NCBI RefSeq assembly: GCF_007748195.1
Contig: NZ_CP037920.1
Coordinates: 1,799,501 to 1,863,500, forward strand
Length of the DNA: 64,000 nucleotides
Direction of reading: 5' to 3'
DNA from: Gimesia aquarii
GTDB taxonomy: Bacteria > Planctomycetota > Planctomycetia > Planctomycetales > Planctomycetaceae
Shown: positions 17,355 through 27,381 of the stretch, piece after piece
How the letters are laid out: every line of letters begins with the position of its first letter
Numbering within the stretch: the first letter of the stretch is position 1
Notes under the pieces: generated by a model
Told to the model about the DNA's origin: nothing
Databases searched by the model: none
The model's input: the letters and a program-made list of their open reading frames with translations, nothing else
Program-made: the position numbers and the translations under genes

Positions 17355-19088
17355 TTACAGTCGCCCGCTCCGAAAGACTCCGTAGATCAACCAGATTCCC
17401 AACAGACTTGACAACATAAAAATGGGGATGCTGATATAAACCAGCCGATCATCGGATAGAATTGTTACGGATGATGCTAAAATGAGTGCAGACACAACCA
17501 TTCCAATCGTGAGCCGATTGCCTGATCGATCCATCTCAGTTGTTAAGTGATCGATCCCTCTGTGTTCCAGTTGAATCCTGAGCTCATCGTCACTCAATTT
17601 TCCCAAGGTTCGGCCAATCTGTTCTGGAAGTTCATGTAATACCTTTGACAAACTACAGGCATCGGACCAGATGCGTCCAGCGATGGCTCGAGGGTGATAA
17701 CGTTCGGAAGAAATCTGATAGATGTAAGGCTCCATTTCCTGAGCGATATTCAAGTCGGGGGCAATACGAGATGCGACACCTTCCAGTGTAATTAAAGCGC
17801 GAATCAGTAACATGATATCGACGGGGCAACGAATACGGTGGATCGCCAGTATATTAATAAAATCAGTCAGCATTTTTCCCACACTGATCTGATCCAGCGG
17901 GATGCCATAATAATTTCCGATGAAATCACGCAAGTCAGCGCGTAACAACTGATGATCAACGTTTCGTTTTGTTTTACCTATTTTCAGTACGACATCGACC
18001 AGACGTGAAGCGTCTTTCTTCGCAACATTCAATAATAAGTCGACCAGTAAATCCCGTCGTTCCGCTTCCAGAACTCCGATCATTCCATAATCAATAAAAC
18101 AGATGGAGCCGTCCGGTAGAATTCGAATATTACCCGGGTGAGGATCCGCGTGAAAAATTCCGAATTCAAATGTCATTTTCATAAAAATGCGGGCTCCGTT
18201 TGCCGCGACATCATGCGCGCTGATTGGCAAGTTCTTTAACTGCTCACCATTATCAATATCATCAATCCGGTAGCCATCGATATATTCCATGGTGATGACA
18301 TCACCTTGTGTCAAATCCCAGTAAATTTTAGGGACATGCAAGGTCGCATCGTCTTGAAACAGGCGATAGAATTCATCGGTCGAACGTGCCTCTCGGGTAA
18401 ATTGCAATTCTCGATGTATCGTACGAGAAAATTGATTCACCAGACCGACCGGATCAAAGACTTCTGCATCTGGAAAATGGCGTTCGATCATCGTTGCCAA
18501 TTCGTACATCAGACTTAGATCTTGTTCTATGACTCGGTCGATATCAGGACGTTTTATTTTTACTACCAATTGTGTTCCATCATGGAGGCGGGCACGATGT
18601 ACCTGTCCCAATGATCCCGCGGCCAATGGTTTATGGTCAAATTCAGAAAAGAGAGAATCAATCGAGTCTTCCAATTCACGTTCGACAATTTCAATCGCAG
18701 TGTTACTGGGAAATGAGGGGACACGTTCTTGAAGTTTTGATAACTCCCGAATAACATCTTTGGGAATCAGATCGGGGCGTGTACTGACAACCTGGCCAAA
18801 CTTAATAAATGTGACACCCAGGCTTTCTAAAGCAAGCCGAATGCGCTTGGCACGAGTCAATCTGACTTCCGGTTCGGACCGTTTCCAGAATAGAAGTCGG
18901 CGGCCCCACCGTAAATAGCGTCGCAGCCCCAGTTGATCTACCAGATCATCAAAACCATAATTTACAAGAACCGTTACGATTTCGCGGCTTCTTCGTAGAT
19001 TTCTTAATAACCGTAGTGGGTTCGATTCCAAAGGATTCTCCTGCAAAGAAAGCGGCCTCACGAATTTCCTCATCAGTAAGCATTGCAT
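17355..19088 (-). CDS. ABC1/UbiB-family atypical kinase
   Basis: 577 residues. The ABC1 (AarF/UbiB) domain is clear: the Ala-rich nucleotide loop PLAAGSLGQVHRARL near residue 155, KIKRP with the invariant Lys, and FHADPHPGNIRI followed by CFIDYGMIG for the catalytic and metal-binding Asp residues. Two hydrophobic segments at the very C-terminus anchor it in the inner membrane. The family supports ubiquinone or other prenyl-lipid metabolism through a small-molecule ATPase or kinase activity. Whether this organism makes ubiquinone or menaquinone cannot be said from the window. A second ATG five codons in (19073) is possible. It converges with the cytochrome gene. Confidence 0.92.
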   Translation of the reverse strand: MQCLLMRKFVRPLSLQENPLESNPLRLLRNLRRSREIVTVLVNYGFDDLVDQLGLRRYLRWGRRLLFWKRSEPEVRLTRAKRIRLALESLGVTFIKFGQVVSTRPDLIPKDVIRELSKLQERVPSFPSNTAIEIVERELEDSIDSLFSEFDHKPLAAGSLGQVHRARLHDGTQLVVKIKRPDIDRVIEQDLSLMYELATMIERHFPDAEVFDPVGLVNQFSRTIHRELQFTREARSTDEFYRLFQDDATLHVPKIYWDLTQGDVITMEYIDGYRIDDIDNGEQLKNLPISAHDVAANGARIFMKMTFEFGIFHADPHPGNIRILPDGSICFIDYGMIGVLEAERRDLLVDLLLNVAKKDASRLVDVVLKIGKTKRNVDHQLLRADLRDFIGNYYGIPLDQISVGKMLTDFINILAIHRIRCPVDIMLLIRALITLEGVASRIAPDLNIAQEMEPYIYQISSERYHPRAIAGRIWSDACSLSKVLHELPEQIGRTLGKLSDDELRIQLEHRGIDHLTTEMDRSGNRLTIGMVVSALILASSVTILSDDRLVYISIPIFMLSSLLGIWLIYGVFRSGRL

Positions 19089-19216
19089 TCAGTTCAGTTT
19101 TACTTTTTATCTTATCAGACTATAACAGACGTTCCTATGCAGCAAACCCTCTATCCTATTAAAATAGAACTGGTAGTCATCTTCTTATATTTAACTTGAA
19201 GCGCGGAGAGGGAAAC

Positions 19217-20488
19217 ATGCGTTTTCTGAAATACATCTTGTTGATAATGCTCTATACGGCTTCTGACTGTTTTGCTGGCGACTGGCCTCAGATTCTTGGG
19301 TCCTATCGAAATGGTCATATTAGAGGAGAATCGCTTGCCAAGTCATGGCCCGAAGGGGGACCTATTACAAAGTGGCAGCGCACGGTCGGGAGTGGCTTTG
19401 CCGGGCTGGCGATTTCTCAGAATGTGGCTATTTTATTTCATAGAATTGGAGATCAGGAAACAGTCGAAGCGCTGGAAGCTCAAACAGGTAAAGTAATCTG
19501 GAAACATTCGATTCCCGTAAATTACCGGGGCACATTCAATCCCAATGATGGTCCCATTGCGGTACCCCTGATTCATAACAATCGTGTTTACGTTTATGGG
19601 ATCAGTGGTAAGCTACAATGTCTCGATTTCAAGACCGGTAAACAGATCTGGATGCGTGATACGCACAAGGATTATCAGGTGGGCGAAGGTTACTTTGGTG
19701 TTGGCAGTACTCCCATCATTGTGGAAAACAAACTGATCGTCAATGTTGGGGGAAAACGTAAAAACGCAGGGATTGTTGCCTTTTCTCTGGATAAAGGGAT
19801 CACGCTCTGGCAGACAATGCAGGATGACGCCAGTTACTCCTCTCCTGTTTCTGCATTCTTACATGGCCGTTATTATGCCATCTTTATCACCCGACTCCAT
19901 TTAGTGGGCGTTGATCCTCGAAATGGAAACGTCTTGTTTCAGTTTCCTTTCGGGAAACGTGGTCCGACAGTGAATGGTGCGAATCCTGTCGTCGTCGGAA
20001 AGTATATATTCGCAACGGCCAGTTATGGCGTAGGAGGACTTTGGGTTCAGACTGAACGTGATAGTGCGAGTGAAGTCTGGCGGAATGGTCAAATCATGTC
20101 CAGCCAATATACGACGCCCGTTGAATACGGAGGAACATTAATTGGTATTGATGGGCGTCAGGATATTGGTTCGTCGAGGCTGCTCTGCTTTGATCCAAAA
20201 TCCAAAAAAGTGCTCTGGTCAAAAGATGATTTTGGTTATGCCACTTTGATTGAAGCCGATGATAAATTGATTATTATGAAATCAGATGGGACATTAGTAT
20301 TGGCCGAAGCGTCGCAGGAAGAATATAAAGAACTCGCTCGTGCTCAGGTTCTGAATTCAACTACACGGGCACTACCGGCTTTGTCTAACGGTCTCCTCTT
20401 TGTACGAAGTGAAAAAACTCTGAAATGTTTACAGTTAAAGTCGGATAATCCTGTTCCAGAAAAGCCTGATAAAGCCACTTTAAAGTAA
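19217..20488 (+). CDS. Secreted PQQ-like beta-propeller protein
   Basis: About 424 residues from the ATG at 19217 (GGAGAGGG directly upstream; a TTG seven codons earlier is weaker). The signal peptide is MRFLKYILLIMLYTAS, cut after CFAG. The rest is a WD40/PQQ-like eight-bladed propeller with repeats such as VEALEAQTGKVIWKHS and LQCLDFKTGKQIWMRD. No catalytic or calcium residues of real quinoprotein dehydrogenases are obvious. The family is very expanded in Planctomycetes with no known function. The hemL start is 14 bases after its stop, so the two are probably cotranscribed. Confidence 0.85.
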   Translation: MRFLKYILLIMLYTASDCFAGDWPQILGSYRNGHIRGESLAKSWPEGGPITKWQRTVGSGFAGLAISQNVAILFHRIGDQETVEALEAQTGKVIWKHSIPVNYRGTFNPNDGPIAVPLIHNNRVYVYGISGKLQCLDFKTGKQIWMRDTHKDYQVGEGYFGVGSTPIIVENKLIVNVGGKRKNAGIVAFSLDKGITLWQTMQDDASYSSPVSAFLHGRYYAIFITRLHLVGVDPRNGNVLFQFPFGKRGPTVNGANPVVVGKYIFATASYGVGGLWVQTERDSASEVWRNGQIMSSQYTTPVEYGGTLIGIDGRQDIGSSRLLCFDPKSKKVLWSKDDFGYATLIEADDKLIIMKSDGTLVLAEASQEEYKELARAQVLNSTTRALPALSNGLLFVRSEKTLKCLQLKSDNPVPEKPDKATLK

Positions 20489-20502
20489 GGACTTGTTTCA
20501 TA

Positions 20503-21798
20503 ATGTCATCCAGCCGCCGTTCACATAGTGAAGAACAGTTTCAACGTGCCCTCAAAGTGATACCTGGAGGCGTCAATAGTCCTGCGCGGGCGTTTGGAGC
20601 AGTGGGAGGTCATCCGGTCATTATTGATCGGGGGGAAGGTCAGTATCTCTATGACATTGATGGCAATCGCTATATCGATTACGTCGGTTCCTGGGGGCCT
20701 CATATTCTCGGACATCGTCATCCGCAGGTTGTCTCCCGAATTGAAGAGGCACTTAAAAAGGGAACCAGTTTTGGTGCACCCACATTACTGGAAACGGAGC
20801 TGGCCGAACTCGTTGCTGAACTGGTACCTTGTGTTGAAAAGGTTCGTATGGTGAATTCCGGTACGGAAGCGGCTATGAGTGTCCTTCGATTGGCACGCGG
20901 ATATACGGGGCGAGATAAAGTAATTAAGTTTGCGGGCTGTTATCATGGGCATGTTGACAGTTTACTCGTTCAAGCTGGTAGTGGGGCACTGACTTTAGGA
21001 ACGCCTTCGAGTCCCGGTGTTCCTCAAGGTTGTACCTCTGACACATTAGTGCTTGAGTACAATGATCTTGATCAACTCAAAGAGACTTTTGCAAAAATGG
21101 GAGAGCAAATCGCCTGTCTGATTTTAGAGCCCGTTGTCGGTAATATGGGGGTCGTGCTGCCAGAACCTGGTTTTCTGGAAACCATCCGCGCGCTTTGTAC
21201 AGAACATGACACAGTCTTTATCATGGATGAGGTTATGACCGGTTTCCGTCTTTCCATAGGAGGAGCGCAAGAGCGATTCGGCATCACACCTGATATTTGT
21301 ATGTTGGGGAAAGTCATTGGTGGTGGAATGCCTGTGGGTGCTTATGGCGGTAAAGCAGAAATCATGGATACGATTTCTCCCATTGGAACGGTTTACCAGG
21401 CGGGAACACTTTCCGGGAACCCTATCGCAATGGCTTCGGGAATTGCGACCTTGCAATGCTTGAAAGAAACCAACCCCTATCCACAACTGGAAGAGAAAAC
21501 ACAACGTTTGACACAAGGACTTGTTTCTGCAACCAGTAAAGCGGGTTTGCCCCATACATTGGCAGAATGCGGTTCCATGTACACGCTCTTTTTCAATCCA
21601 GACAAAGTCACCAACTATACGATTTCTGCTTGTAATGATACGGATCGATTCGCTCGATATTTTCAAGGCATGCTGGACCGGGGGATTTATCTACCTTGTA
21701 GCCAGTTTGAAGCCAACTTTACTTCAGCGGCGTTAACCGATGATGATGTTGATCAAACCATTCAAGCAGCTGAGGAAGTTTTGCAGGAAATCGCCTGA
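20503..21798 (+). CDS. hemL: Glutamate-1-semialdehyde 2,1-aminomutase
   Basis: 431 residues, the normal length. It turns glutamate-1-semialdehyde into 5-aminolevulinate in C5-pathway tetrapyrrole synthesis, using PLP or PMP. Visible motifs: NSPARAFGAVGGHP, GSWGPHILGHRHPQV, NSGTEAAMSVLRLARGYTGR, FIMDEVMTGFR and MLGKVIGGGMPVGAYGG, whose Lys binds the cofactor. The ATG has AAGGA across the stop of the propeller gene upstream. A weak hairpin (CCTGAT/ATCAGG, 21794-21812) spans the stop. Confidence 0.96.
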   Translation: MSSSRRSHSEEQFQRALKVIPGGVNSPARAFGAVGGHPVIIDRGEGQYLYDIDGNRYIDYVGSWGPHILGHRHPQVVSRIEEALKKGTSFGAPTLLETELAELVAELVPCVEKVRMVNSGTEAAMSVLRLARGYTGRDKVIKFAGCYHGHVDSLLVQAGSGALTLGTPSSPGVPQGCTSDTLVLEYNDLDQLKETFAKMGEQIACLILEPVVGNMGVVLPEPGFLETIRALCTEHDTVFIMDEVMTGFRLSIGGAQERFGITPDICMLGKVIGGGMPVGAYGGKAEIMDTISPIGTVYQAGTLSGNPIAMASGIATLQCLKETNPYPQLEEKTQRLTQGLVSATSKAGLPHTLAECGSMYTLFFNPDKVTNYTISACNDTDRFARYFQGMLDRGIYLPCSQFEANFTSAALTDDDVDQTIQAAEEVLQEIA

Positions 21799-21828
21799 TT
21801 ATGTTGATCAGGAATCGATCGCACAGAT

Positions 21829-22887
21829 TTAAGGAGTGAAGTCCGTCGTTTCATCAATGCTCCTACAAAACGTTGCCAGTAACGTTGCTGCGTTGTCGAT
21901 ATCTTCCAACGAGATGACTTCAACCGGACTATGCATGTACCGATTTGGAATAGCCACGATTCCTGTCGCCATGCCTGCCTGGTTTAATTGCATTGCGTTG
22001 GCATCGTTTCCCGCAGGTCGAGCGATTCCATTAATCTGGCAGGCAATTTCTGTTTCGTTAGCTAATTGTGTCAATGAGGAAAATACAACAGGGTTCACAT
22101 TCGGTCCACGATAAACGACTGGTCCACCACCAACCTTAATATCACCATTTTCTTTCTTGCTCACTGTAGGGCAGTCCGTGGCATGTGTCACATCAACGGC
22201 AATTCCGACTTCAGGCTGAATTGAATACGCACTGGTTTTTGCGCCTCTCAGTCCAATTTCCTCTTGCACTGTGGAAACGGAGAAGACTCCCACTTCAGGC
22301 TTTTTTTCACTTAGTTGGCGTAAGGCTTCCATCACGACCCAGACGCCGACTCGGTTGTCCATGCCAGGAGCAGAAGCCAACTGGTTCAGCATGGGACGAA
22401 ACCCAAGCTCAAAGGTCACAGGATCTCCGATCGCAACCAGCTCTCGTGCTTCATCTCCATTTTTGGCACCGATGTCAATCCAGAGGTCTTTAATTTCTGG
22501 AACCGATTTTCTTTCTTCAGGAGTTAACAAGTGAATGGCTTTGCGAGCGATGACGCCATGCACTGGTCCAGAGGCAGTGTGTACCTGCATGTTCTGTCCC
22601 AGCAACATCTGAATGTCCCAACCACCAATCAGGTTTGCCCAAAGATAACCATCATCGTCGATATGCTGCACTAAAAGACCAATTTGATCACAGTGCCCCG
22701 CAAACATGACACGTCTTTTGGCATCCGGATTAATCGCTGCAATGACGTTACCGTGCAAGTCTGTTGTGACTTCATCAGCAAATGAACCAACATATTCACG
22801 AACAACCTCTTGGATAGGGCCTTCGTATCCAGAAGGAGCAGGAGCATGAAGTAGATTTTTCAGAAAATCGAGTGATTGCGCATCCAT
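21829..22887 (-). CDS. M42-family metallo-aminopeptidase
   Basis: 352 residues. The co-catalytic metal site of M42 peptidases (FrvX, TET aminopeptidases, glucanase-like CelM) is complete: AGHCDQIGLLV near residue 70, APGMDNRVGVWV near 186, VQEEIGLRG near 220, AVDVTHATD near 240 and RYMHSPVE near 324. These enzymes form large dodecameric shells in the cytoplasm that cut residues from peptides. Specificity cannot be read from sequence. Converges with hemL, 30 bases apart. Confidence 0.93.
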   Translation of the reverse strand: MDAQSLDFLKNLLHAPAPSGYEGPIQEVVREYVGSFADEVTTDLHGNVIAAINPDAKRRVMFAGHCDQIGLLVQHIDDDGYLWANLIGGWDIQMLLGQNMQVHTASGPVHGVIARKAIHLLTPEERKSVPEIKDLWIDIGAKNGDEARELVAIGDPVTFELGFRPMLNQLASAPGMDNRVGVWVVMEALRQLSEKKPEVGVFSVSTVQEEIGLRGAKTSAYSIQPEVGIAVDVTHATDCPTVSKKENGDIKVGGGPVVYRGPNVNPVVFSSLTQLANETEIACQINGIARPAGNDANAMQLNQAGMATGIVAIPNRYMHSPVEVISLEDIDNAATLLATFCRSIDETTDFTP

Positions 22888-23292
22888 GAATTGAGTCCAA
22901 AAAATTGAAGGGTTTTACCTGTATACAAGAGAATATACTTGATATTCATCATCTATAACGATCAGTCGACTGATTGTAAGTGTCATAATTTTAGTAACTT
23001 ATGATTTAATTTCAATCCGCACTCAAAAAAGCTCATTTGATTGAAACGCTTTAAAATGGGCTCGTTTATATGGAAGGATGTAAATTTGAGAAAAAAGATT
23101 CAGCCACTGATCAAATCTTTAAGCTAAGCTTGAGTAATGATTTGAGAATAAATTTAGAGTCCAGATGTGATGTCAAATCTTCTCCCAAAAAAGCGATTCA
23201 AAGTCACGATGGAAGTGAAGCATCAGAATGACTCCGAACACAAGAATAAATGATCGGTTATGTTATCTCCCCGTTAAAACTCTGAGGCTAAA
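22888..23292. promoter_or_regulatory. Divergent region between M42 peptidase and HDOD genes
   Basis: 405 bases, AT-rich. A 14-base perfect palindrome ATCAGTCGACTGAT (22961-22974) lies 74 bases upstream of the peptidase start and could be an operator; there is no direct evidence. GAGG before 23293 is the HDOD ribosome site. Confidence 0.35.
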
Positions 23293-24216
23293 ATGGTTGA
23301 TTGGACAAAATTACGTAAGGAATTGATTGGAGAAGGAAAAAAAAGCCCATTACCTCCTCAAATCAAGCTGCCGATGTTACCGAAAGCGGTGATGGAATTT
23401 TCACAAAAGTCTGAAGATCCCAAAGCGACACCCAAAGAACTCAGTAAGATCATAGAAACTGATGCTGGAATTTCTTGTGAATTATTACGGATGGTGAATT
23501 CCAGCGCGTTAGGATTACGTCGTAAAGTTTCATCTATTCAGCAAACGATCACCTTGATGGGGATCCGCTCGACAAAACTCTTTTTGATTACGACTGGTTT
23601 GAAGCAGGCTATGTCGACCAATGATTCCAAGCTGATCAATCTACCAAATTTCTGGAGCACGAATCTTGAGCGGGCATTGATGGCACGAGAAGTAGCACGA
23701 TTAATGAAAGTCGATCCAGATATTGCTTTTTCAGCAGCGATGTTGCAGGATTTTCTGCTTCCGATTTTATCGAAAGAATTATTCGACCTCTATCTACAGT
23801 TTACCATCAATCAGGATAGCAATCCTTGTCTCATCAATGAATATGAGCGGAGGCATTTTAGCTGGGACCACTGTGAAGCAGCAGCAAATGTGATGTTAGA
23901 CTGGTCGTTTCCTGATGAGTTAATCTGCACCGTCTATTTGCACCATCAAGGGTTGAAACTGCTGACTCATCCTGAATTGAGTAAAACAACTGCAGCAGCA
24001 GTTGCCGTAGCTTCACTGATTCCGGATCCGCTCCGTCAGGATCCCAATGGATTAAACCAGTTAATTCAATTGCATGAAGCCTGGGAAGAATTTAACCTAT
24101 TCGACATGGCAGAACAGATTGATACTGAACTCAGAGAAGAATCGACGGCGGCCAGCAATTATCTTTCACTGAAAAATCGCCTGGAAAAACATGCAGCTCT
24201 AATTGAAAGCAATTAG
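23293..24216 (+). CDS. HDOD-domain signalling protein
   Basis: 307 residues. The HDOD (HD-related output) domain covers about 22-220: LPMLPKAVMEFSQKSEDP, IIETDAGISCELLRMVNSS and VSSIQQTITLMGIRS are typical. The HD catalytic pair is degenerate as usual; the residues where it would lie read HFSWDHCEA. Such proteins act in c-di-GMP, chemotaxis or stress signalling without known catalysis. No second domain is attached; the C-terminal 60 residues are helical. It converges with the STAS-like gene, 11 bases away. Confidence 0.88.
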   Translation: MVDWTKLRKELIGEGKKSPLPPQIKLPMLPKAVMEFSQKSEDPKATPKELSKIIETDAGISCELLRMVNSSALGLRRKVSSIQQTITLMGIRSTKLFLITTGLKQAMSTNDSKLINLPNFWSTNLERALMAREVARLMKVDPDIAFSAAMLQDFLLPILSKELFDLYLQFTINQDSNPCLINEYERRHFSWDHCEAAANVMLDWSFPDELICTVYLHHQGLKLLTHPELSKTTAAAVAVASLIPDPLRQDPNGLNQLIQLHEAWEEFNLFDMAEQIDTELREESTAASNYLSLKNRLEKHAALIESN

Positions 24217-24227
24217 CATCTGTTTTT

Positions 24228-24668
24228 TCAGGAGACGGTTGTGGAATAATCGCTTGTTTGTTTCAGGCTTTTGTCCCACTTTTCTTTTTCGGTTCGAATT
24301 TGTTCTTCAGAAAGTTTTTCCTGATCAATTGCTGAATCACTTTTTAATAGATAACGTCCGTCTTCGGTATGCACACAGAACTGTTTGAACCAGAGCATAC
24401 TGGCAACGTTTGGTTGCGGACTGTAAAGCGTTACTGCGATCCCTTTTTCATAGAGATCGTAAAGCATCCCGAAAAAACCGCTTGGAATATATTTTACGTA
24501 TGTCAATTCGACTCCAATCGATTTACATTTTTCTTGATCGACTAAACGAGTCAGAGTCTCTCGCAACAAGGACAGATCGGCACCATCCCAGATTTCCATC
24601 GTTCCGAAATCCAGTACAGTCACTCCTTCACGCACATAGACGCTCATTCGATCGCGTTTTGAAGCCAT
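24228..24668 (-). CDS. STAS-like domain protein
   Basis: About 146 residues from the ATG at 24668 (GAGAGA upstream; an upstream GTG or ATG frame extension to 24758 has no good site). Residues 8-95 read as a STAS/anti-anti-sigma fold: RVREG-like start, VTVLDFGTMEIWDGADLSLL, then KSIGVELTYVKYIPSGFFGML. The usual phosphorylatable Ser region reads Y-I-P-S-G-F-F-G, so Ser is present. The C-terminus is a charged helical tail (SEEQIRTEKEKWDKSL). Likely a partner switch or small signalling protein. Proximity to the HDOD gene is suggestive only. Confidence 0.65.
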   Translation of the reverse strand: MASKRDRMSVYVREGVTVLDFGTMEIWDGADLSLLRETLTRLVDQEKCKSIGVELTYVKYIPSGFFGMLYDLYEKGIAVTLYSPQPNVASMLWFKQFCVHTEDGRYLLKSDSAIDQEKLSEEQIRTEKEKWDKSLKQTSDYSTTVS

Positions 24669-25290
24669 GCCGTCGTTCTCTCTTTCTGCTTGTTGACTAT
24701 CAAAGCTGTTAAACAGTGAACTGTTAAGAACATTGAATAGACGCAAAGAGCGGACCAATTTTGTCCAGATTCATTTACTTTCTATTTACAATGTCAACAA
24801 ACCCTTGTTAAGAAGAGGCTTACGAAAAATTATCGCCGCTAACATTCATAAACTCTTAACAGGCACTGTTGTGCTTTTTCTACATCCAGGCAACATGTGG
24901 TGTAAAAAGACATCATGGCTGACCCAACTGTTGAAACACTCAACAAACCCAACTTTTCAGTTCTTTGCAATGTCTAATTATATCTACGAAAGGCACCTGA
25001 CAAGCGTTGGATAATGGTGACAGCGAACACAAAAGACGAGCGACGTTTGAGAATGAAAAACCTAACTCACAAAAAGCGGGGTTACTGTGCAGATGTGGTG
25101 AAGAACAATCTACAGAACCTTAAACACAGAGTTTAAGGTCAGAGTGGAAATCACGATTAGCTTGCAATAATCAATGCAGTTGGACGGGATTGTCTTGTCG
25201 AAGAATTGCTAATTCTGTTTTGAAAAATTTAGTGTGAATCTCGACTTGATCTATGTAGACATTGGCAACTTGTGATAAACAACTCGTATC
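24669..25290. other. Intergenic gap with one hairpin
   Basis: No gene supported. ACCTTAAAC/GTTTAAGGT (25117-25125 with 25131-25139) forms a 9-bp stem with a 5-base loop; no T-run follows on either strand. Short frames such as 24733-25014 have no ribosome site. Confidence 0.4.
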
Positions 25291-26742
25291 TTACTTTTTC
25301 TGACGTAAGGATTTCTTCTGTGGTTGCTTATTGAAATTACGAATTTGATCGGGAACCTGCGCGTGCATTTCGTCATACAGTTTTTTTAGTCGAGCTACGA
25401 CTTGCGGATTTTGCTTTGCTACATTGTGTTGTTCAGCGGAATCGTCTTTGAGATTGAACAACATCATCGACGCTGGCTGATCGCCACTCACCAGTCCTGG
25501 GAATTGGTTGGGCATGGCTTGTTCATAAGGGGCAATAATTGTGACCCCATCAGGACCCCGTGGATCAATCCAGTCTTTACTTTGAGTTTTGAGTGCCCGA
25601 CGTGGTGATTGTTTGACATGTAGTTTCCACGGGCCACTGCGAATGGTAAATAAAGCGTTTCCCTTCATGGAGTACAACGCAGTGTGAGGAGAATCTGCTT
25701 TCTCTGTTAGTACAGGAAACAAATCTTTTCCGTCAATAATTCGGTCCGTTGGTAGTTTTATATTTGCCTGTTTCAAGATAGTGGGAAAGATGTCAATCGA
25801 TCCACATACAGTGTCAATGACTTGTTGAGGAGGAATTTTGCCTGGCCAGCGCGCAATCATCGGTACGCGTAGCCCCCCTTCCCAACTTGTTGATTTCATT
25901 CCAGAGAGACCTGCTGTATGACCACCATACCAGGGACCATTGTCTGATGTAAAAATTACGAATGTGTTCTCATCGAGATTCAATTCTTTGAGAGCTTTGA
26001 AAATCTCTCCTACGCTCCAGTCCAGTTCGGCGATGACGTCTCCATACAGACCTGCCCCACTCTTTTTATAGAACGCTTCTGACGCTGCAAGAGGCTTATG
26101 GGGCATGGCGTGTGGTAGATAAAGAAAGAAAGGTTGTTTCTGGTTTTTACGAATAAATTTAAGGGCACGGTTTGTATAACGTTTCGTCAGGTTGGCTTGA
26201 ATCACCGGATATTCAACCACTTTTTCGCCTTGAAATAAATTAACAGGGCGCATGTCATTTGAGTAGAGAATACCGAGGTAGTCATCGAATCCATGTCGCG
26301 TGGGATAAAATTGTGGATCATGTCCCAAGTGCCATTTGCCTACACAGATCGTGGCATAGCCATTCTCTTTCAACAACTCGCTCAGCAAAAGCTCACTTTT
26401 GGCAATTCCGACTCCACTCCGAAACCGTCCTCCATCAGGCGCCGGGTTAAACCAAACACCATGCCGCCAGGGATAACGACCTGTCAGCAGTGTTGCCCGC
26501 GATGGCGCACAATAGGGAACAGGCACATTGAACTGCGTTAAGCGTGCTCCTTCAGCCGCCATCTGATTCAGGTTGGGAGTTTTAAACCGCGGGTGACCAT
26601 AGCATTCCAGATCACCATATCCCAGGTCGTCCGCAAAAATAACAATGAAGTTCGGTTTTGACTTTGATTCAGCGCCAAGCAGAGCCTGTTGACAAAACAC
26701 AATCAGGCATACGAAACTAAAGAATGTTCTTTGAATGCGCAT
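25291..26742 (-). CDS. Secreted sulfatase, type I formylglycine family
   Basis: About 483 residues from the ATG at 26742 (AGGAA upstream). A signal peptide is followed by the N-terminal metal pair VIFADDLGYGD. The formylglycine signature PYCAPSRATLLTGRYP is canonical, with Cys78 to be converted to formylglycine. GKWHLG, FTSDNGPWYGGH and GGLRVPMIARWPGK complete the active site. It should remove sulfate esters from a sulfated glycan or other organic sulfate in the periplasm or outside; the substrate is unknown. The tail is basic (KKSLRQKK). Confidence 0.94.
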   Translation of the reverse strand: MRIQRTFFSFVCLIVFCQQALLGAESKSKPNFIVIFADDLGYGDLECYGHPRFKTPNLNQMAAEGARLTQFNVPVPYCAPSRATLLTGRYPWRHGVWFNPAPDGGRFRSGVGIAKSELLLSELLKENGYATICVGKWHLGHDPQFYPTRHGFDDYLGILYSNDMRPVNLFQGEKVVEYPVIQANLTKRYTNRALKFIRKNQKQPFFLYLPHAMPHKPLAASEAFYKKSGAGLYGDVIAELDWSVGEIFKALKELNLDENTFVIFTSDNGPWYGGHTAGLSGMKSTSWEGGLRVPMIARWPGKIPPQQVIDTVCGSIDIFPTILKQANIKLPTDRIIDGKDLFPVLTEKADSPHTALYSMKGNALFTIRSGPWKLHVKQSPRRALKTQSKDWIDPRGPDGVTIIAPYEQAMPNQFPGLVSGDQPASMMLFNLKDDSAEQHNVAKQNPQVVARLKKLYDEMHAQVPDQIRNFNKQPQKKSLRQKK

Positions 26743-26820
26743 CACAATGGTTTCCTGACTGACTGGGAATCGAGGATATCAAGATTAGAACTTCAAAATC
26801 AAATCAGCGGTTCATGCCAT

Positions 26821-27381
26821 TTAACCGAGCGGGAATGGTTCCGGCTCCAGCATGAATGGGAAAACCCGAATTGGCTCGCCCATCGTTAAATCATCGGGAT
26901 AACGGAGCTGAGCGGCGCGGTCAGCTGCAAATTGCAGCTTCGTTAATTCGAGTCCACAATAGTGGTCAGCGTTCGATTCTGCTGCGACGTCTGCAAAGAC
27001 TTCACCGGCAGAAGCAGCGTGACGACGCACGCCATGGATACTTCCTTCTCGAACTTTGATACCCGCGGCGGAAAGTTTCACTAATCCTTTCAGGAACCGA
27101 CCGGGAATAGAATCCGGGCCACATACTCTCAGCAGGCGTTCCCATTCATCATGGGCTTCCCAATAGAACCCCAGATTGAAATAGTCGATGGCATTCAGGT
27201 AATTACGATGTTCAACCCAATTATCTTCGGTTAGAGCTTTAGGGGGTTTGGGTTTATTACCATAGCTGTGACCCTTTGGATCGCGGTAAGGATGCGGCAG
27301 GTTTTTACCGGGAACAAAAGTATATTCCGGTAGCCGGGATGAAGGTAATAAACGCACAACTTCAGCAACAGGATAAACCAT
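26821..27381 (-). CDS. DUF309-domain protein
   Basis: About 186 residues from the ATG at 27381, chosen because GGAG lies ten bases upstream; a TTG nine codons earlier is weaker. The central helical motif [18 protein letters not shown] and [12 protein letters not shown], with conserved H-x-x-W/L, places it in DUF309. The family has no proven biochemical role; the fold suggests a small helical bundle. It lies between two sulfatase genes on the same strand, but each gap is large enough for a separate promoter. Confidence 0.82.
   Translation of the reverse strand: MVYPVAEVVRLLPSSRLPEYTFVPGKNLPHPYRDPKGHSYGNKPKPPKALTEDNWVEHRNYLNAIDYFNLGFYWEAHDEWERLLRVCGPDSIPGRFLKGLVKLSAAGIKVREGSIHGVRRHAASAGEVFADVAAESNADHYCGLELTKLQFAADRAAQLRYPDDLTMGEPIRVFPFMLEPEPFPLG

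Noticed and set aside
19011-19032. TTCGATTCC-like T-arm sequence suggesting a tRNA
   Set aside because: It is inside the ABC1-kinase coding region and has no acceptor or anticodon stem around it. A similar match near 2099 lies inside the methyltransferase.
25117-25139. Hairpin ACCTTAAAC/GTTTAAGGT as a terminator
   Set aside because: There is no T-run on either strand and it is more than 400 bases from the nearest gene end upstream on either strand; kept only as a note in the gap.
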